A DNA stretch of 64,000 nucleotides from Jejuia sp. UBA6058 (GTDB lineage: Bacteria > Bacteroidota > Bacteroidia > Flavobacteriales > Flavobacteriaceae): the NCBI GenBank assembly GCA_002428965.1, contig DIYI01000009.1:62001-126000 (forward strand), read 5' to 3'. The notes beneath the pieces are model-generated. The model saw only the letters and a list, made by a program, of their open reading frames with translations, did not search any database and was not told where the DNA came from. The translations under genes were made by a program, and so were the position numbers. Positions 36,256 to 44,012 of the stretch are shown here, one piece after another. Positions within the stretch are counted from its first letter, which is position 1. The number at the start of each line of letters is the position of its first letter.

Positions 36256-37895
36256 TCATAATTCTTTGGAGGCACTCGCCTTTTAGATGTTTGCTCGTAA
36301 ACATATGCCCATTGCAATAAGCTTTTTTCAGAAAGAGGCTTACCAATAAATGTTAATCCTATTGGTATTCCATCCTTTGTGTAGCCCATTGGAACTGTGA
36401 GTGCAGGATATTCTGCCACGGCAGCGAAACCTGCATGGTAGTTATTTATGGATAAAAAGCCATCAAGGTTGTGAGTCTCAAAAGGTATATCAAAATACTG
36501 CCTACCATTTGTTTTTAAGGTAGTTTTTATCTTTTGAAATTCTTTTTCTGTCGCATTATCTGCAACAATACCTTCAAACAATTTTTGACCGTAAGGCATC
36601 ATATTTAAGGAGTCCGTTTTATTAAAATCAATCACATCTTGAACGGATTTTACAGAAACCGAAGTATCTGCGTATGCTTCTAAATATGATGGTAAATCTA
36701 CTTTCATATCTAAATTTAATAACCTCAAAAAATCTGGCAAATCAATCTTTTCCTCTTCTATTTCAATAATTATGGCACCTTTTGATTTTAAATCGGAAAT
36801 AGCTTGAACAAAGAGCGAATCTTCCAGAAGTCTTTTGGGAGCTCCGAACCGCTTACCTTGAATAGTAGATTCGGTAAGTCCATCAACATAAGATATTTCA
36901 AAAGATTCTATGGCTATTGATTTAGCATCTTCATCATCAAATCCAAAAATAGCATCTAGCAAAATTGCATTATCCACCACATTTTTTGTTATGGGACCAG
37001 CAGTGTCCAATGTAGAAGAAATAGGTACAATACCACTTCTGCTTACTAAACCAATAGTTGGCTTTAACCCAACTACAGAATTCTGACTTGAAGGTGATAA
37101 AATAGAACCGGATGTTTCGCTACCGATAGCTGCAACACAAAAATTGGCCGCCACGGAAACTCCACTTCCCGAGCTAGAGCCACCAGTATCTATAATACGT
37201 CTGCCATAAGGATTCAACGTTTGCCCACCAATGGCACTATAGCCGCTTGGACAATCGCCACAGAAAAAATAGGCCCATTCGCTTAAATTGGTTTTTCCTA
37301 AAATTATAGCGTCATTATCTTTTAATTGTCTTACAACAAAAGCATCATTCGTATTATTATTTTGTAAGGCTACAGCTCCAGCTGTAGTTGACATTCCCGC
37401 AGTATTAATATTATCTTTTAGAAGTATTGGCATTCCACATATTGGGTGCGGAGCTACTTCAAATTCAGTATTATCTAATTCACGAGCTTTATCAATAGCT
37501 TTTGGATTCAATGAAATCACAGAATTTAAAGACAATTCATTTTCCCTATCATATTGTCTTATGCGGTATAAATAGAACTTAACTAAATTTTCATAAGTTA
37601 ACTTTTGATTTAAAATATGATTTTGAATTGTTGGAATATCTTGTTCTATGATTAGAGGTTTAAGATTGTTATAATCTTCCTCTGTAAAATCTTCTAAGTC
37701 TTTTTCAAAAGGCTGCCATAAGTCTTCGTTATTGATATACTTTGAATCTAAAACCTTTAATTCTCTAAAGTCTTTTGATGAAATGTCGCTTAAATCGGAA
37801 TTAGCTTCAAAGTTAGATTGCTTGGACTCAGTGTTTTTACAATTAAAAAAGAGGGCAATTAGAATGAAGGAAAAGAGAAATCTCATATTTAGCAT
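36252..37895 (-). CDS. Amidase-signature lipoprotein
   Basis: 547 residues. Lipobox FFNC near residue 19. The amidase-signature triad is visible: Lys in ILLKDNINTAG near 157, and the glycine-serine stretch GGSSSGSGV near 240 followed by GSETSGSI. This matches secreted or periplasmic amidases of the GatA family. The start at 37895 (MLNMRF) may be three codons long, with the ATG at 37886 equally good. The substrate could be a peptide or amide; the neighbouring serine hydrolases suggest secreted substrate processing. Confidence 0.85.
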   Translation of the reverse strand: MLNMRFLFSFILIALFFNCKNTESKQSNFEANSDLSDISSKDFRELKVLDSKYINNEDLWQPFEKDLEDFTEEDYNNLKPLIIEQDIPTIQNHILNQKLTYENLVKFYLYRIRQYDRENELSLNSVISLNPKAIDKARELDNTEFEVAPHPICGMPILLKDNINTAGMSTTAGAVALQNNNTNDAFVVRQLKDNDAIILGKTNLSEWAYFFCGDCPSGYSAIGGQTLNPYGRRIIDTGGSSSGSGVSVAANFCVAAIGSETSGSILSPSSQNSVVGLKPTIGLVSRSGIVPISSTLDTAGPITKNVVDNAILLDAIFGFDDEDAKSIAIESFEISYVDGLTESTIQGKRFGAPKRLLEDSLFVQAISDLKSKGAIIIEIEEEKIDLPDFLRLLNLDMKVDLPSYLEAYADTSVSVKSVQDVIDFNKTDSLNMMPYGQKLFEGIVADNATEKEFQKIKTTLKTNGRQYFDIPFETHNLDGFLSINNYHAGFAAVAEYPALTVPMGYTKDGIPIGLTFIGKPLSEKSLLQWAYVYEQTSKRRVPPKNYD

Positions 37896-38004
37896 TTTCT
37901 ATAAAAATACAAATCCTAAAGCATAAATTAATTCTATTTTTTAAAAGGAATATATTACATTACCCACATGTTAGTCATTCTTTTAAATTAGACCGAAGAA
38001 ACAT

Positions 38005-38508
38005 ATGAGAACTACAATAAAAGTGATTTTAATTTTATGTTTATTAACTGTCTTTGATTGCACTCATTATGGAAACTCCAAAAGCGCTGTAATATATTTG
38101 ATGCCAAACGATAAATCTCAGACAATTACAATTTTTAGTAATTATATTACAAATAGAAGAATTATTGCCTTAGGAAAACATAGAGATATTCCAGAAGATA
38201 ATATAATTCTTCTGGATATTTCCAAAGTTCCTAAATTGGCCGATGAGATTGGAGTTTGTTGGAATAAAAAAGGCCACAATTGGGAAGTAGTGAATGACAA
38301 AGCCATTGTACTTGAAAATAAATTGGATACTACGAAATATGTATTCAGAGAAAAATGGTTCGTTGATGAGTTTGGTATACCAAGGGGTTCATATTACTGG
38401 GAAGATAATTGTTTCACTATTGGAGTAGCATCACATTATGAGCCTCGACCACAAGGAAACGGTTATATTGAAAGAGGTTTAAAAAATAATCCAAAAGGCA
38501 TAAACTAA
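38005..38508 (+). CDS. Hypothetical lipoprotein
   Basis: 167 residues. Signal with a Cys near residue 20 (VFDCTHYG) suggests a lipoprotein. The rest is a single mixed alpha/beta domain with no recognised family; the tail is Gly/Asn-rich (RPQGNGYIERGLKNNPKG). Its stop overlaps the convergent SRPBCC gene by 4 bp. Function unknown. Confidence 0.6.
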   Translation: MRTTIKVILILCLLTVFDCTHYGNSKSAVIYLMPNDKSQTITIFSNYITNRRIIALGKHRDIPEDNIILLDISKVPKLADEIGVCWNKKGHNWEVVNDKAIVLENKLDTTKYVFREKWFVDEFGIPRGSYYWEDNCFTIGVASHYEPRPQGNGYIERGLKNNPKGIN

Positions 38509-38933
38509 TTACGTTCCTCAAAAGGAACAATAACACCTTTTTCCAAGTAATTTTTGAGTCCGTTGAGTAATAGTGCCCAACAAAACGAAGAATTTCTAAA
38601 TTCATGATTATTGTTTTGCCAATTGACATGACTAAATTCTACCAAAGTGCCGTTTTCTGTTGATTTTAAATCAAAACCAAAGGTGGTGGGATTCCAATCA
38701 GGATCAGATTTGGTTATCTTAAAATGAATAGATGCGTTCATTACTACTTTTGAAACTTTACAGTACCAATCGTAGTCATCAGTAAAATTAAGGTTGTATT
38801 CTGCTCCAAGTTTTGATGTTCCGGAACTTTTTAATGTCCACCAATTATCTAAATGTTTGGGTTGGGATATAGCGTTGAAAACTTCTTCAGATGAAGCTTT
38901 TATTGTTAGACTATGAAAAATATTGAAAGACAT
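38505..38933 (-). CDS. SRPBCC/START-domain (AHSA1-like) protein
   Basis: 142 residues, cytoplasmic. The START-like fold shows IKASSEEVFNAISQPKHLDNWW at the start, VEFSHVNWQNNN in the middle strand and WALLLNGLKNYLEKG in the closing helix. Members bind hydrophobic ligands or help Hsp90. Tight convergence with the 38005 gene; no operon context. Confidence 0.85.
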   Translation of the reverse strand: MSFNIFHSLTIKASSEEVFNAISQPKHLDNWWTLKSSGTSKLGAEYNLNFTDDYDWYCKVSKVVMNASIHFKITKSDPDWNPTTFGFDLKSTENGTLVEFSHVNWQNNNHEFRNSSFCWALLLNGLKNYLEKGVIVPFEERN

Positions 38934-39040
38934 TTTTTATATGATTAGTTTTTGGTTAGAAGTTAATAATTTTAAGTCTTGATTTTGAATACTTTCATAA
39001 ATTTATGATTTCAATAATACCCGGAAAACGAGTTTATAAA

Positions 39041-39430
39041 ATGAAATTAAACAAACATGAAATCGATAATGTTTCAAAACTTGAACCTTTTAAAAGATAT
39101 GAATACTTCATTAGAAAAGTTGCTGATTTCGAAGAGTTATGGACTATAATTGATGATAATGGAGATATTGCATTATCTGAGATTGAAGAATACACCCTAG
39201 TTTCGTTTTGGACAGCGGAAGATTTCATTCAAAGTAATTTGACTGGAAATTGGAAAGGCTTTACACCTGTAAAGATAGACCTTAATGATTTAGATGATAC
39301 GATAATCCCTTTCATTGAAGAAAATGAATATTTACTGAGCATCTTCCCAGTCAATGGTAAATCAGGTTTTGTGGTAAACTTAGAAGAATTTATTCGAGAC
39401 CTCAATGATGAACTCGAGAATTACGAATAG
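39041..39430 (+). CDS. DUF2750 family protein
   Basis: 129 residues from the ATG at 39041; a frame from 39005 adds residues without support. The family motif FIRKVADFEELWTIIDDNG and the segment SFWTAEDFIQSNL match DUF2750. Acidic and probably cytoplasmic. Role unknown. Followed by a repeat-rich intergenic stretch. Confidence 0.8.
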   Translation: MKLNKHEIDNVSKLEPFKRYEYFIRKVADFEELWTIIDDNGDIALSEIEEYTLVSFWTAEDFIQSNLTGNWKGFTPVKIDLNDLDDTIIPFIEENEYLLSIFPVNGKSGFVVNLEEFIRDLNDELENYE

Positions 39431-39449
39431 AATTGACAAATCAATTGTA

Positions 39450-39522
39450 TGAGAATCTGAAACAAGTTCAAGTTGACAAAATCAGAAGTTATTCGAAATA
39501 AGATTCCTGCTTTCGCAGGAAT
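39450..39522. repeat. Flavobacterial extragenic repeat remnants
   Basis: 39450-39477 reads TGAGAATCTGAAACAAG followed by TTCAAGTTGACA, a degraded copy of a sequence common in flavobacterial intergenic DNA; a second remnant in the other orientation is at 56104-56129. At 39503-39522 ATTCCTGC-tttc-GCAGGAAT is a tight palindrome of the same kind. It could also terminate both convergent genes. Confidence 0.5.
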
Positions 39523-39525
39523 AGA

Positions 39526-40479
39526 TTACTTGAAAAACGAATCCACAAACTCGTATTTATTAAATACCTGTAAATCATCGATTCCCTCACCTACACCAAT
39601 ATATTTTACAGGAATCTGAAATTGGTCTGATATACCAATAACCACACCACCTTTAGCTGTTCCATCCAATTTGGTAACAGCAAGCGACGTTACTTCAGTA
39701 GCTGCCGTAAATTGTTTGGCTTGCTCAAAAGCATTTTGACCTGTAGAACCATCTAAAACTAATAGCACATCATGTGGCGCGTCATCTACCACTTTTTGCA
39801 TTACTCGCTTTACTTTGGTCAACTCATTCATTAAATTGACTTTATTATGTAAACGTCCAGCAGTATCAATAATCACAACATCAGCGTCTTGGGTTACGGC
39901 ACTTTTCAACGTATCAAAAGCTACAGAGGCAGGATCGCTTCCCATAGATTGTTTTACTATAGGTACATCTACCCTATCAGCCCAAACCTGTAATTGGTCT
40001 ATTGCCGCTGCCCTAAACGTATCCGCCGCTCCTAACACCACTTTTAAACCTTGTTTTTTAAACTGGCTAGCTAGCTTACCAATGGTTGTTGTTTTACCAA
40101 CACCGTTGACACCAACTACCATTATAACATACGGCTTTTTATCTTTTGGAATGGTAAAATCGGTATCTTCTCCAGAATTAGTTTCAGACAATAAGCCCGC
40201 AATTTCTTCGCGGAGAATTTGGTTTAACTCATCCGTTCCTAAATATTTATCTTTTGCTACACGTTCCTCGATACGTTCAATAACTTTTAACGTGGTATTT
40301 ACGCCAACATCACTGGTTACTAAAACCTCTTCTAAATTATCTAAAACCTCATCATCTACCTTAGATTTTCCTGCAACCGCCTTACTTAACTTACCAAAAA
40401 AGCTTGATTTTGATTTTTCTAAGCCTTTATCTAAAGTTTCCTTTTTTTCTGAAGAGAATATTTTTTTGAAAAAACTCAT
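39526..40479 (-). CDS. ftsY: Signal recognition particle receptor
   Basis: 317 residues. GTPase of the NG type: G1 GVNGVGKTTTIGKLA near residue 125, DTAGR, and TKLDGTAKGG. A short N-terminal charged region replaces the longer acidic A domain of proteobacteria, normal for the phylum. It docks the SRP-ribosome complex at the membrane. A degenerate 8-bp repeat lies just before its start. Confidence 0.95.
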   Translation of the reverse strand: MSFFKKIFSSEKKETLDKGLEKSKSSFFGKLSKAVAGKSKVDDEVLDNLEEVLVTSDVGVNTTLKVIERIEERVAKDKYLGTDELNQILREEIAGLLSETNSGEDTDFTIPKDKKPYVIMVVGVNGVGKTTTIGKLASQFKKQGLKVVLGAADTFRAAAIDQLQVWADRVDVPIVKQSMGSDPASVAFDTLKSAVTQDADVVIIDTAGRLHNKVNLMNELTKVKRVMQKVVDDAPHDVLLVLDGSTGQNAFEQAKQFTAATEVTSLAVTKLDGTAKGGVVIGISDQFQIPVKYIGVGEGIDDLQVFNKYEFVDSFFK

Positions 40480-40492
40480 CTGTTTCTGTTTA

Positions 40493-40524
40493 TTCGTTTA
40501 AACGTTTAATTGTTTAACCGTTTG
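40493..40524. repeat. Degenerate 8-bp tandem repeat
   Basis: TTCGTTTA, AACGTTTA, ATTGTTTA, ACCGTTTG: four consecutive copies of an NNNGTTTA-type unit, 13 bp upstream of the ftsY start. Similar CGTTTAA arrays occur in other flavobacterial genomes as far as I recall. Confidence 0.55.
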
Positions 40525-40569
40525 TACTTGTTAATAGCTTTATGATCTTTAACAGACCAAACTTTCTTC

Positions 40570-40723
40570 GCGTTAGGGATTGCAGCAGCATCCTTTTTAA
40601 AGAAATCGTTACCTATAAATTTAGGTTGAGAATTTTTCTTGTTTAAGATTGCCACGTTGCCCGCTCCTCGCAATGACTCTTTAAAAAGATATAGCGGAAA
40701 GCCCGACCCTTGTGGTAACGCCC
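40570..40723 (-). repeat. Structured flavobacterial repeat element, copy 1 (interrupted)
   Basis: Read on the minus strand it starts GGGCGTTACC, continues GGGTCGGGC and CGCTATATCTTTTTAAA, and ends TTTAAAAAGGATGCTGC then CAATCCCTAACGC. GCGTTA pairs with TAACGC, GGG with CCC, and ATCTTTTTAAA with TTTAAAAAGGAT (one G-T wobble), so the two halves form one long hairpin. The loop is occupied by another repeat. A related copy is at 43895-43988. Confidence 0.65.
40646..40677. repeat. Nested AGATTGC...GCAATGAC repeat
   Basis: AGATTGCCACG ... CTCCTCGCAATGAC is a known type of bacterial extragenic repeat; ATTGC (40648-40652) pairs with GCAAT (40670-40674). It sits inside the loop of the structured element, showing sequential insertion. 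Confidence 0.6.
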
Positions 40724-40832
40724 AAATAATTGATAACAACTTTCTTGCCTTTAATGGGAATCGGAAATATTGTCATCTTAACAATTAATTGGCAGTAAAG
40801 ATACTTAAAGCAAATAAAATTTGTATTTGCTA

Positions 40833-40865
40833 CAAAAAGAAATCCCGCCGAAAATGGGCGGGATT
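40833..40865 (-). terminator. GC-rich hairpin, distal terminator
   Basis: On the minus strand AATCCCGCC pairs with GGCGGGATT (arms 40857-40865 and 40841-40849), followed by TCTTTTTG. It backs up the proximal terminator of the ribosomal-protein operon. Confidence 0.7.
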
Positions 40866-40899
40866 AATTCGATTACGCAATTATAAATTACTATCTCAT

Positions 40900-40933
40900 T
40901 AAAAAAGCTGCTCTCTTTTCAGACAGCAGCTTT
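40900..40933 (-). terminator. Terminator of the rpmB-rpmG-bL38-like operon
   Basis: AAAGCTGCT (40925-40933 on the minus strand) pairs with AGCAGCTTT (40904-40912), followed by a run of T. It lies 22 bp after the last stop. Confidence 0.8.
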
Positions 40934-40954
40934 GTATATTACGTTGATAAACGT

Positions 40955-41107
40955 TTATTTCTTGTTTAAGAAATCGTTTACTAAATCTGGACTCATTACT
41001 GATTCTACAAACATGTATGCTCCAGTTTTTGGAGACTTAACCATTTTTATAGCTTTGGTTAATCTTTTAGATCCTGTTTGTAACGATGCTACTGCTTTTT
41101 TTGCCAT
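40955..41107 (-). CDS. DUF4295 small ribosomal protein (bL38-like)
   Basis: 50 residues, basic: it begins MAKKAVASLQTGSKRL and ends SPDLVNDFLNKK. The size and place just after rpmG are typical of Bacteroidota, where this DUF4295 protein follows the L28 and L33 genes; I recall it being described as the ribosomal protein bL38 in a flavobacterial ribosome structure. The gene is short and easily missed. It lies 34 bp from rpmG and is followed by two terminators. Confidence 0.9.
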   Translation of the reverse strand: MAKKAVASLQTGSKRLTKAIKMVKSPKTGAYMFVESVMSPDLVNDFLNKK

Positions 41108-41141
41108 GGCTTTATCTTTTTAGTTTTACGCGTAAAACTTA

Positions 41142-41324
41142 TTACTTAATTTCTTTGTGAACCGTCATTTTCTTAAGAATTGGGTTAAATTTCTTTAACT
41201 CCATTCTATCTGGCGTGTTCTTTTTATTTTTAGTAGTAATGTATCTTGAAGTTCCTGGTTGACCAGAAGCTTTGTGCTCTGTACATTCTAAAATAACCTG
41301 TATTCTATTACCTTTCTTTGCCAT
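41142..41324 (-). CDS. rpmG: Large-subunit ribosomal protein L33
   Basis: 60 residues: MAKKGNRIQVILECTEHK ... RYITTKNKKNTPDRMELKKFNP. This is the zinc-free type, with no CxxC pairs. Second gene of the rpmB operon. Confidence 0.97.
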   Translation of the reverse strand: MAKKGNRIQVILECTEHKASGQPGTSRYITTKNKKNTPDRMELKKFNPILKKMTVHKEIK

Positions 41325-41350
41325 TTTTTGAATCTTAAACTATGACGTAA

Positions 41351-41587
41351 TTATTTTAAAAATCCTTTAGATTTCGCTTCTTTAATAGCAGCCGAAATTC
41401 CTATTTTATTAATCGTTTTTAAAGCAGAAGTAGATACTTTTAAAGTGATCCATTTGTCCTCTTCTGGAATGTAAAAACGTTTCTTTACTAAGTTAGCATC
41501 AAATCTGCGCTTAGTTTTATTCATTGCGTGAGACACGTTGTTACCAACCATTGCCTTTTTCCCTGTAAGTTCACAAACTCTTGACAT
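41351..41587 (-). CDS. rpmB: Large-subunit ribosomal protein L28
   Basis: 78 residues. MSRVCELTGKKAMVGNNVSHA and RRFDANLVKKRFYI are diagnostic of L28. Its promoter (41629-41636) shares a 15-nt initiation region with rimO. It heads the operon rpmB-rpmG-bL38-like. Confidence 0.97.
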   Translation of the reverse strand: MSRVCELTGKKAMVGNNVSHAMNKTKRRFDANLVKKRFYIPEEDKWITLKVSTSALKTINKIGISAAIKEAKSKGFLK

Positions 41588-41628
41588 TATTCTTACCTTT
41601 AAATTTGTTGTTGCCTAAAAACGAGGTG

Positions 41629-41636
41629 CAAATATA
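41629..41636 (-). promoter_or_regulatory. -7 box of the rpmB operon
   Basis: TATATTTG, exact fit to TAnnTTTG, followed by CACCTCGTTTTT. The same CACCTCGTTTT follows the rimO -7 box. Confidence 0.65.
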
Positions 41637-41668
41637 CTTAAATTTTGAATTACAGCAATTAAAAAGAA

Positions 41669-42919
41669 TCAATTTTTTAAAATTTCTTTTTCGAGCATTT
41701 CCAGGGCTTTATTTACCGCTTTTTTAATGACACGTTTCCTTGCAGAGCCTAACATAAACGATTGTGAAACAATACTATCTTTTGAAGCAATAGCAATAAA
41801 AACAGTACCAACATCGGCATCAGAATCGCCTTTTGAAGGTCCAGCATTTCCTGTTGTAGCCACACCATAATCCGAATTGAACAGATCTCGAACACTTTTT
41901 GCCATCGCTTCTACAACCTCAGCACTCACTACGGAGTGTTTTTCAATAAGTTCTTTTGGCACTCCAAGTACTTTGGTTTTAGATGCCGTGGCATAAGTCA
42001 CCACACCACCATTAAAGTAAGCCGAAGCTCCAGCATTACTTGTAAATTGTTCTGCTAAATCGCCTCCTGTACAACTTTCTGCAATGGCCAAAGTTTTCCC
42101 AGATTGCGTCAATCGATTGGCGATGAGCATCTCCAAGGATTTTGCTTCATCTTCAAACCCAACAAAGGCATCTTCTATAAGTGGTAGTACTTTTTGAATT
42201 TGATCATTAATATTTTTTTGGACTTCTTCGGGATTAAAGCCTTTTGAGGACAGACGCAATCTGACGCTACCAAGTCTTGGTAAATAAGCTAATCTTATGT
42301 TTTCTGGTAACGCATCTTCCCAAGCTTCAATGCGTTTTGCAACTGTACTTTCCCCTAAACCATAAGTTAATAATGTTTTATGAAGAATAAATGGAAATTG
42401 GTATTTCTCCTTTAGTTTTGGAATGACCTTACTGACTAAAAGCTTTTTCATTTCAAAAGGTACACCAGGAAGAGAAACAAAAGTTTTTTCTTCTTTTTCT
42501 AACCACATTCCAGGAGCAGTACCTAGCTCATTCATTAAAACAGTAGCTTTTGAGGGTACTAATGCCTGATCTTTATTTATTTGCAATAATGTTTGACGCA
42601 CATACTTTTTCCAAATTTCTTCTATATTTTTGGTAACTGCAACGTCTCTTACTAAAGTGTCATTAAAATATTCTGCAATCGTCTTTTTGGTAATATCGTC
42701 CTTAGTCGGTCCAAGGCCTCCAGTAATTATTATAATATCTACGCGACTTTCAGCATCTTTAAACGCTTGAAGAATATGGGCTCTATCATCCTGCACCGAA
42801 GTAATCTGATAAATAGAAGCCCCAATATTATTTAAAGTTTGCGCAATAAAAGCAGAATTGGTATCAATAACCTGACCTATGAGAAGTTCGTCACCAATGG
42901 TTATGATTTCTGCTAGCAT
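41669..42919 (-). CDS. cinA: CinA-family protein (nicotinamide-nucleotide amidohydrolase related)
   Basis: 416 residues. The N-terminal MoCF-like domain has EIITIGDELLIGQVIDTNS and TGGLGPTKDDITKKTIA. The C-terminal CinA/PncC domain has AESCTGGDLAEQFT and TGNAGPSKGDSDADVGTVFIA. PncC-type enzymes deamidate nicotinamide mononucleotide for NAD salvage; the competence role is not general. It is in line with the Hpt and FAH genes (6-bp and 2-bp gaps), so probably one operon running leftward. Confidence 0.93.
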   Translation of the reverse strand: MLAEIITIGDELLIGQVIDTNSAFIAQTLNNIGASIYQITSVQDDRAHILQAFKDAESRVDIIIITGGLGPTKDDITKKTIAEYFNDTLVRDVAVTKNIEEIWKKYVRQTLLQINKDQALVPSKATVLMNELGTAPGMWLEKEEKTFVSLPGVPFEMKKLLVSKVIPKLKEKYQFPFILHKTLLTYGLGESTVAKRIEAWEDALPENIRLAYLPRLGSVRLRLSSKGFNPEEVQKNINDQIQKVLPLIEDAFVGFEDEAKSLEMLIANRLTQSGKTLAIAESCTGGDLAEQFTSNAGASAYFNGGVVTYATASKTKVLGVPKELIEKHSVVSAEVVEAMAKSVRDLFNSDYGVATTGNAGPSKGDSDADVGTVFIAIASKDSIVSQSFMLGSARKRVIKKAVNKALEMLEKEILKN

Positions 42920-42924
42920 ATTAT

Positions 42925-43266
42925 TTACAATCCAAAATCTTCTTTAATCTCAGCAGTGGCATTTTCAACTGCAGTGATTACAATATTAAATTTCTCAGTA
43001 ATATCCATATCAGTTTTGGCGAACTTACCCCAATCCTGTACTTCAATTAAATCTTGCAGAACACCTAGCTCAAACAAATCAATTGTTGGCTTCATTTTGT
43101 GTGCTGCTTGATATGCTGTATTGTAATCCTTTTCTGCTACTGCCTTCTTTAAACGCTCCGCGTCTTCTGGCACTTCTTCTAAAAATGTAGCTGCTAATGC
43201 CATAACGAAATCTTCATCATTATCAGCTAACTCCTTAACTCTAAATAATTTGTAATGTTGTTCCAT
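42925..43266 (-). CDS. Hpt domain phosphotransfer protein
   Basis: 113 residues, helical. The phospho-accepting histidine is in AAHKMKP (about residue 56), the classical Hpt motif, followed by TIDLFELG. It acts as an intermediate in a phosphorelay between a hybrid kinase and a response regulator, neither of which is in the window. It sits between cinA and the FAH gene with tiny gaps. Confidence 0.88.
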   Translation of the reverse strand: MEQHYKLFRVKELADNDEDFVMALAATFLEEVPEDAERLKKAVAEKDYNTAYQAAHKMKPTIDLFELGVLQDLIEVQDWGKFAKTDMDITEKFNIVITAVENATAEIKEDFGL

Positions 43267-43267
43267 G

Positions 43268-43879
43268 TTATTTAACTGTTATAGAAAATAATTCGTTGTC
43301 TCCTATAAAACCCTTTAATTTATCATTAGCAACAACCTTACCAACTCCAGCAGGCGTGCCAGTAAATATAATATCTCCAATCTTTAAAGTGAAATATTTC
43401 GAGACATATTCAATTAATTCATCAATTTTCCAAAGCATGTGGCTTGTATTTCCTTTTTGCACAATAATATCGTTCTTTTTTAGAGAAAAATTTATTTGCT
43501 GAATATCCTCGAACTCACTTTTAGGTAACCATTTCCCAATTACCGCAGCACCATCAAAGGCCTTTGCCTTTTCCCAAGGTAATCCTTTTGCCTTTAGTCT
43601 ACTTTGTACATCTCTAGCGGTAAAATCGATACCCAAACCAATCTCGTTATAGTATTTTTGCGCAAATTTCTTAGCTATATATTTACCAACCCTATTTATT
43701 TTTACCAAAACCTCAACCTCATGATGCACCTCGTCAGAAAAATCAGGGATAAAAAACGGTTGCTTTTTCAATAAAATTGACGTGTCGGGCTTTAAGAAAA
43801 CAACAGGATCAGTTGGCTTTTCATTTTCAAGCTCTTTAATATGTTCGGTGTAATTTCTACCTATGCAAATTAACTTCAT
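43268..43879 (-). CDS. Fumarylacetoacetate hydrolase family protein
   Basis: 203 residues. Starts MKLICIGRNYTEHIKELEN; metal-binding acidic residues are in HHEVEVLVKINR and in GIDFTARDVQ; TGTPAGVG near the end is diagnostic of the family. Members hydrolyse or decarboxylate beta-diketo acids or act as acylpyruvases; the exact substrate is not clear. The gene lies downstream of the exonuclease, the structured repeat lying between them. Confidence 0.9.
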   Translation of the reverse strand: MKLICIGRNYTEHIKELENEKPTDPVVFLKPDTSILLKKQPFFIPDFSDEVHHEVEVLVKINRVGKYIAKKFAQKYYNEIGLGIDFTARDVQSRLKAKGLPWEKAKAFDGAAVIGKWLPKSEFEDIQQINFSLKKNDIIVQKGNTSHMLWKIDELIEYVSKYFTLKIGDIIFTGTPAGVGKVVANDKLKGFIGDNELFSITVK

Positions 43880-43894
43880 ATGTATTTCTTATTT

Positions 43895-43988
43895 GGGCGT
43901 TCCCCTATCGGGTCGGGCTTTCGGCAGTCGCTCTCTCCTTCTTATAGGTACTTATAGGAGCTTCAACAAATGCCTCAATCCCAAACGC
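43895..43988 (+). repeat. Structured flavobacterial repeat element, copy 2
   Basis: GGGCGTT at 43895-43901 and AACGC at 43984-43988 pair (GCGTT/AACGC); GGG 43910-43912 pairs with CCC 43980-43982; CTCCT 43935-43939 pairs with AGGAG 43956-43960. GGGTCGGGCTTTC is shared with copy 1 at 40570-40723. The element lies between the exonuclease and FAH genes, in opposite orientation to them. Confidence 0.6.
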
Positions 43989-44012
43989 GGAGCATACCAG
44001 CAAAAGTCTGTT

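Larger units (their letters stand above)
40480..40954. other. 475-bp intergenic region made of repeats and terminators
   Basis: Holds a degenerate 8-bp tandem repeat (40493-40524), a large structured repeat (40570-40723) with another repeat nested in it (40646-40677), and two hairpin terminators (40841-40865, 40904-40933). A 77-codon minus-strand frame at 40506-40739 lies almost wholly inside the repeats and is probably not a gene. Confidence 0.65.

Noticed and set aside
40646..40677. Possible CRISPR or tRNA-like structure
   Set aside because: Single copy with no regular spacers; matches an extragenic repeat type instead.
40506..40739. 77-codon minus-strand reading frame between ftsY and the bL38-like gene
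   Set aside because: Almost all of it lies in the structured repeat, the nested repeat and the 8-bp array; no family features.
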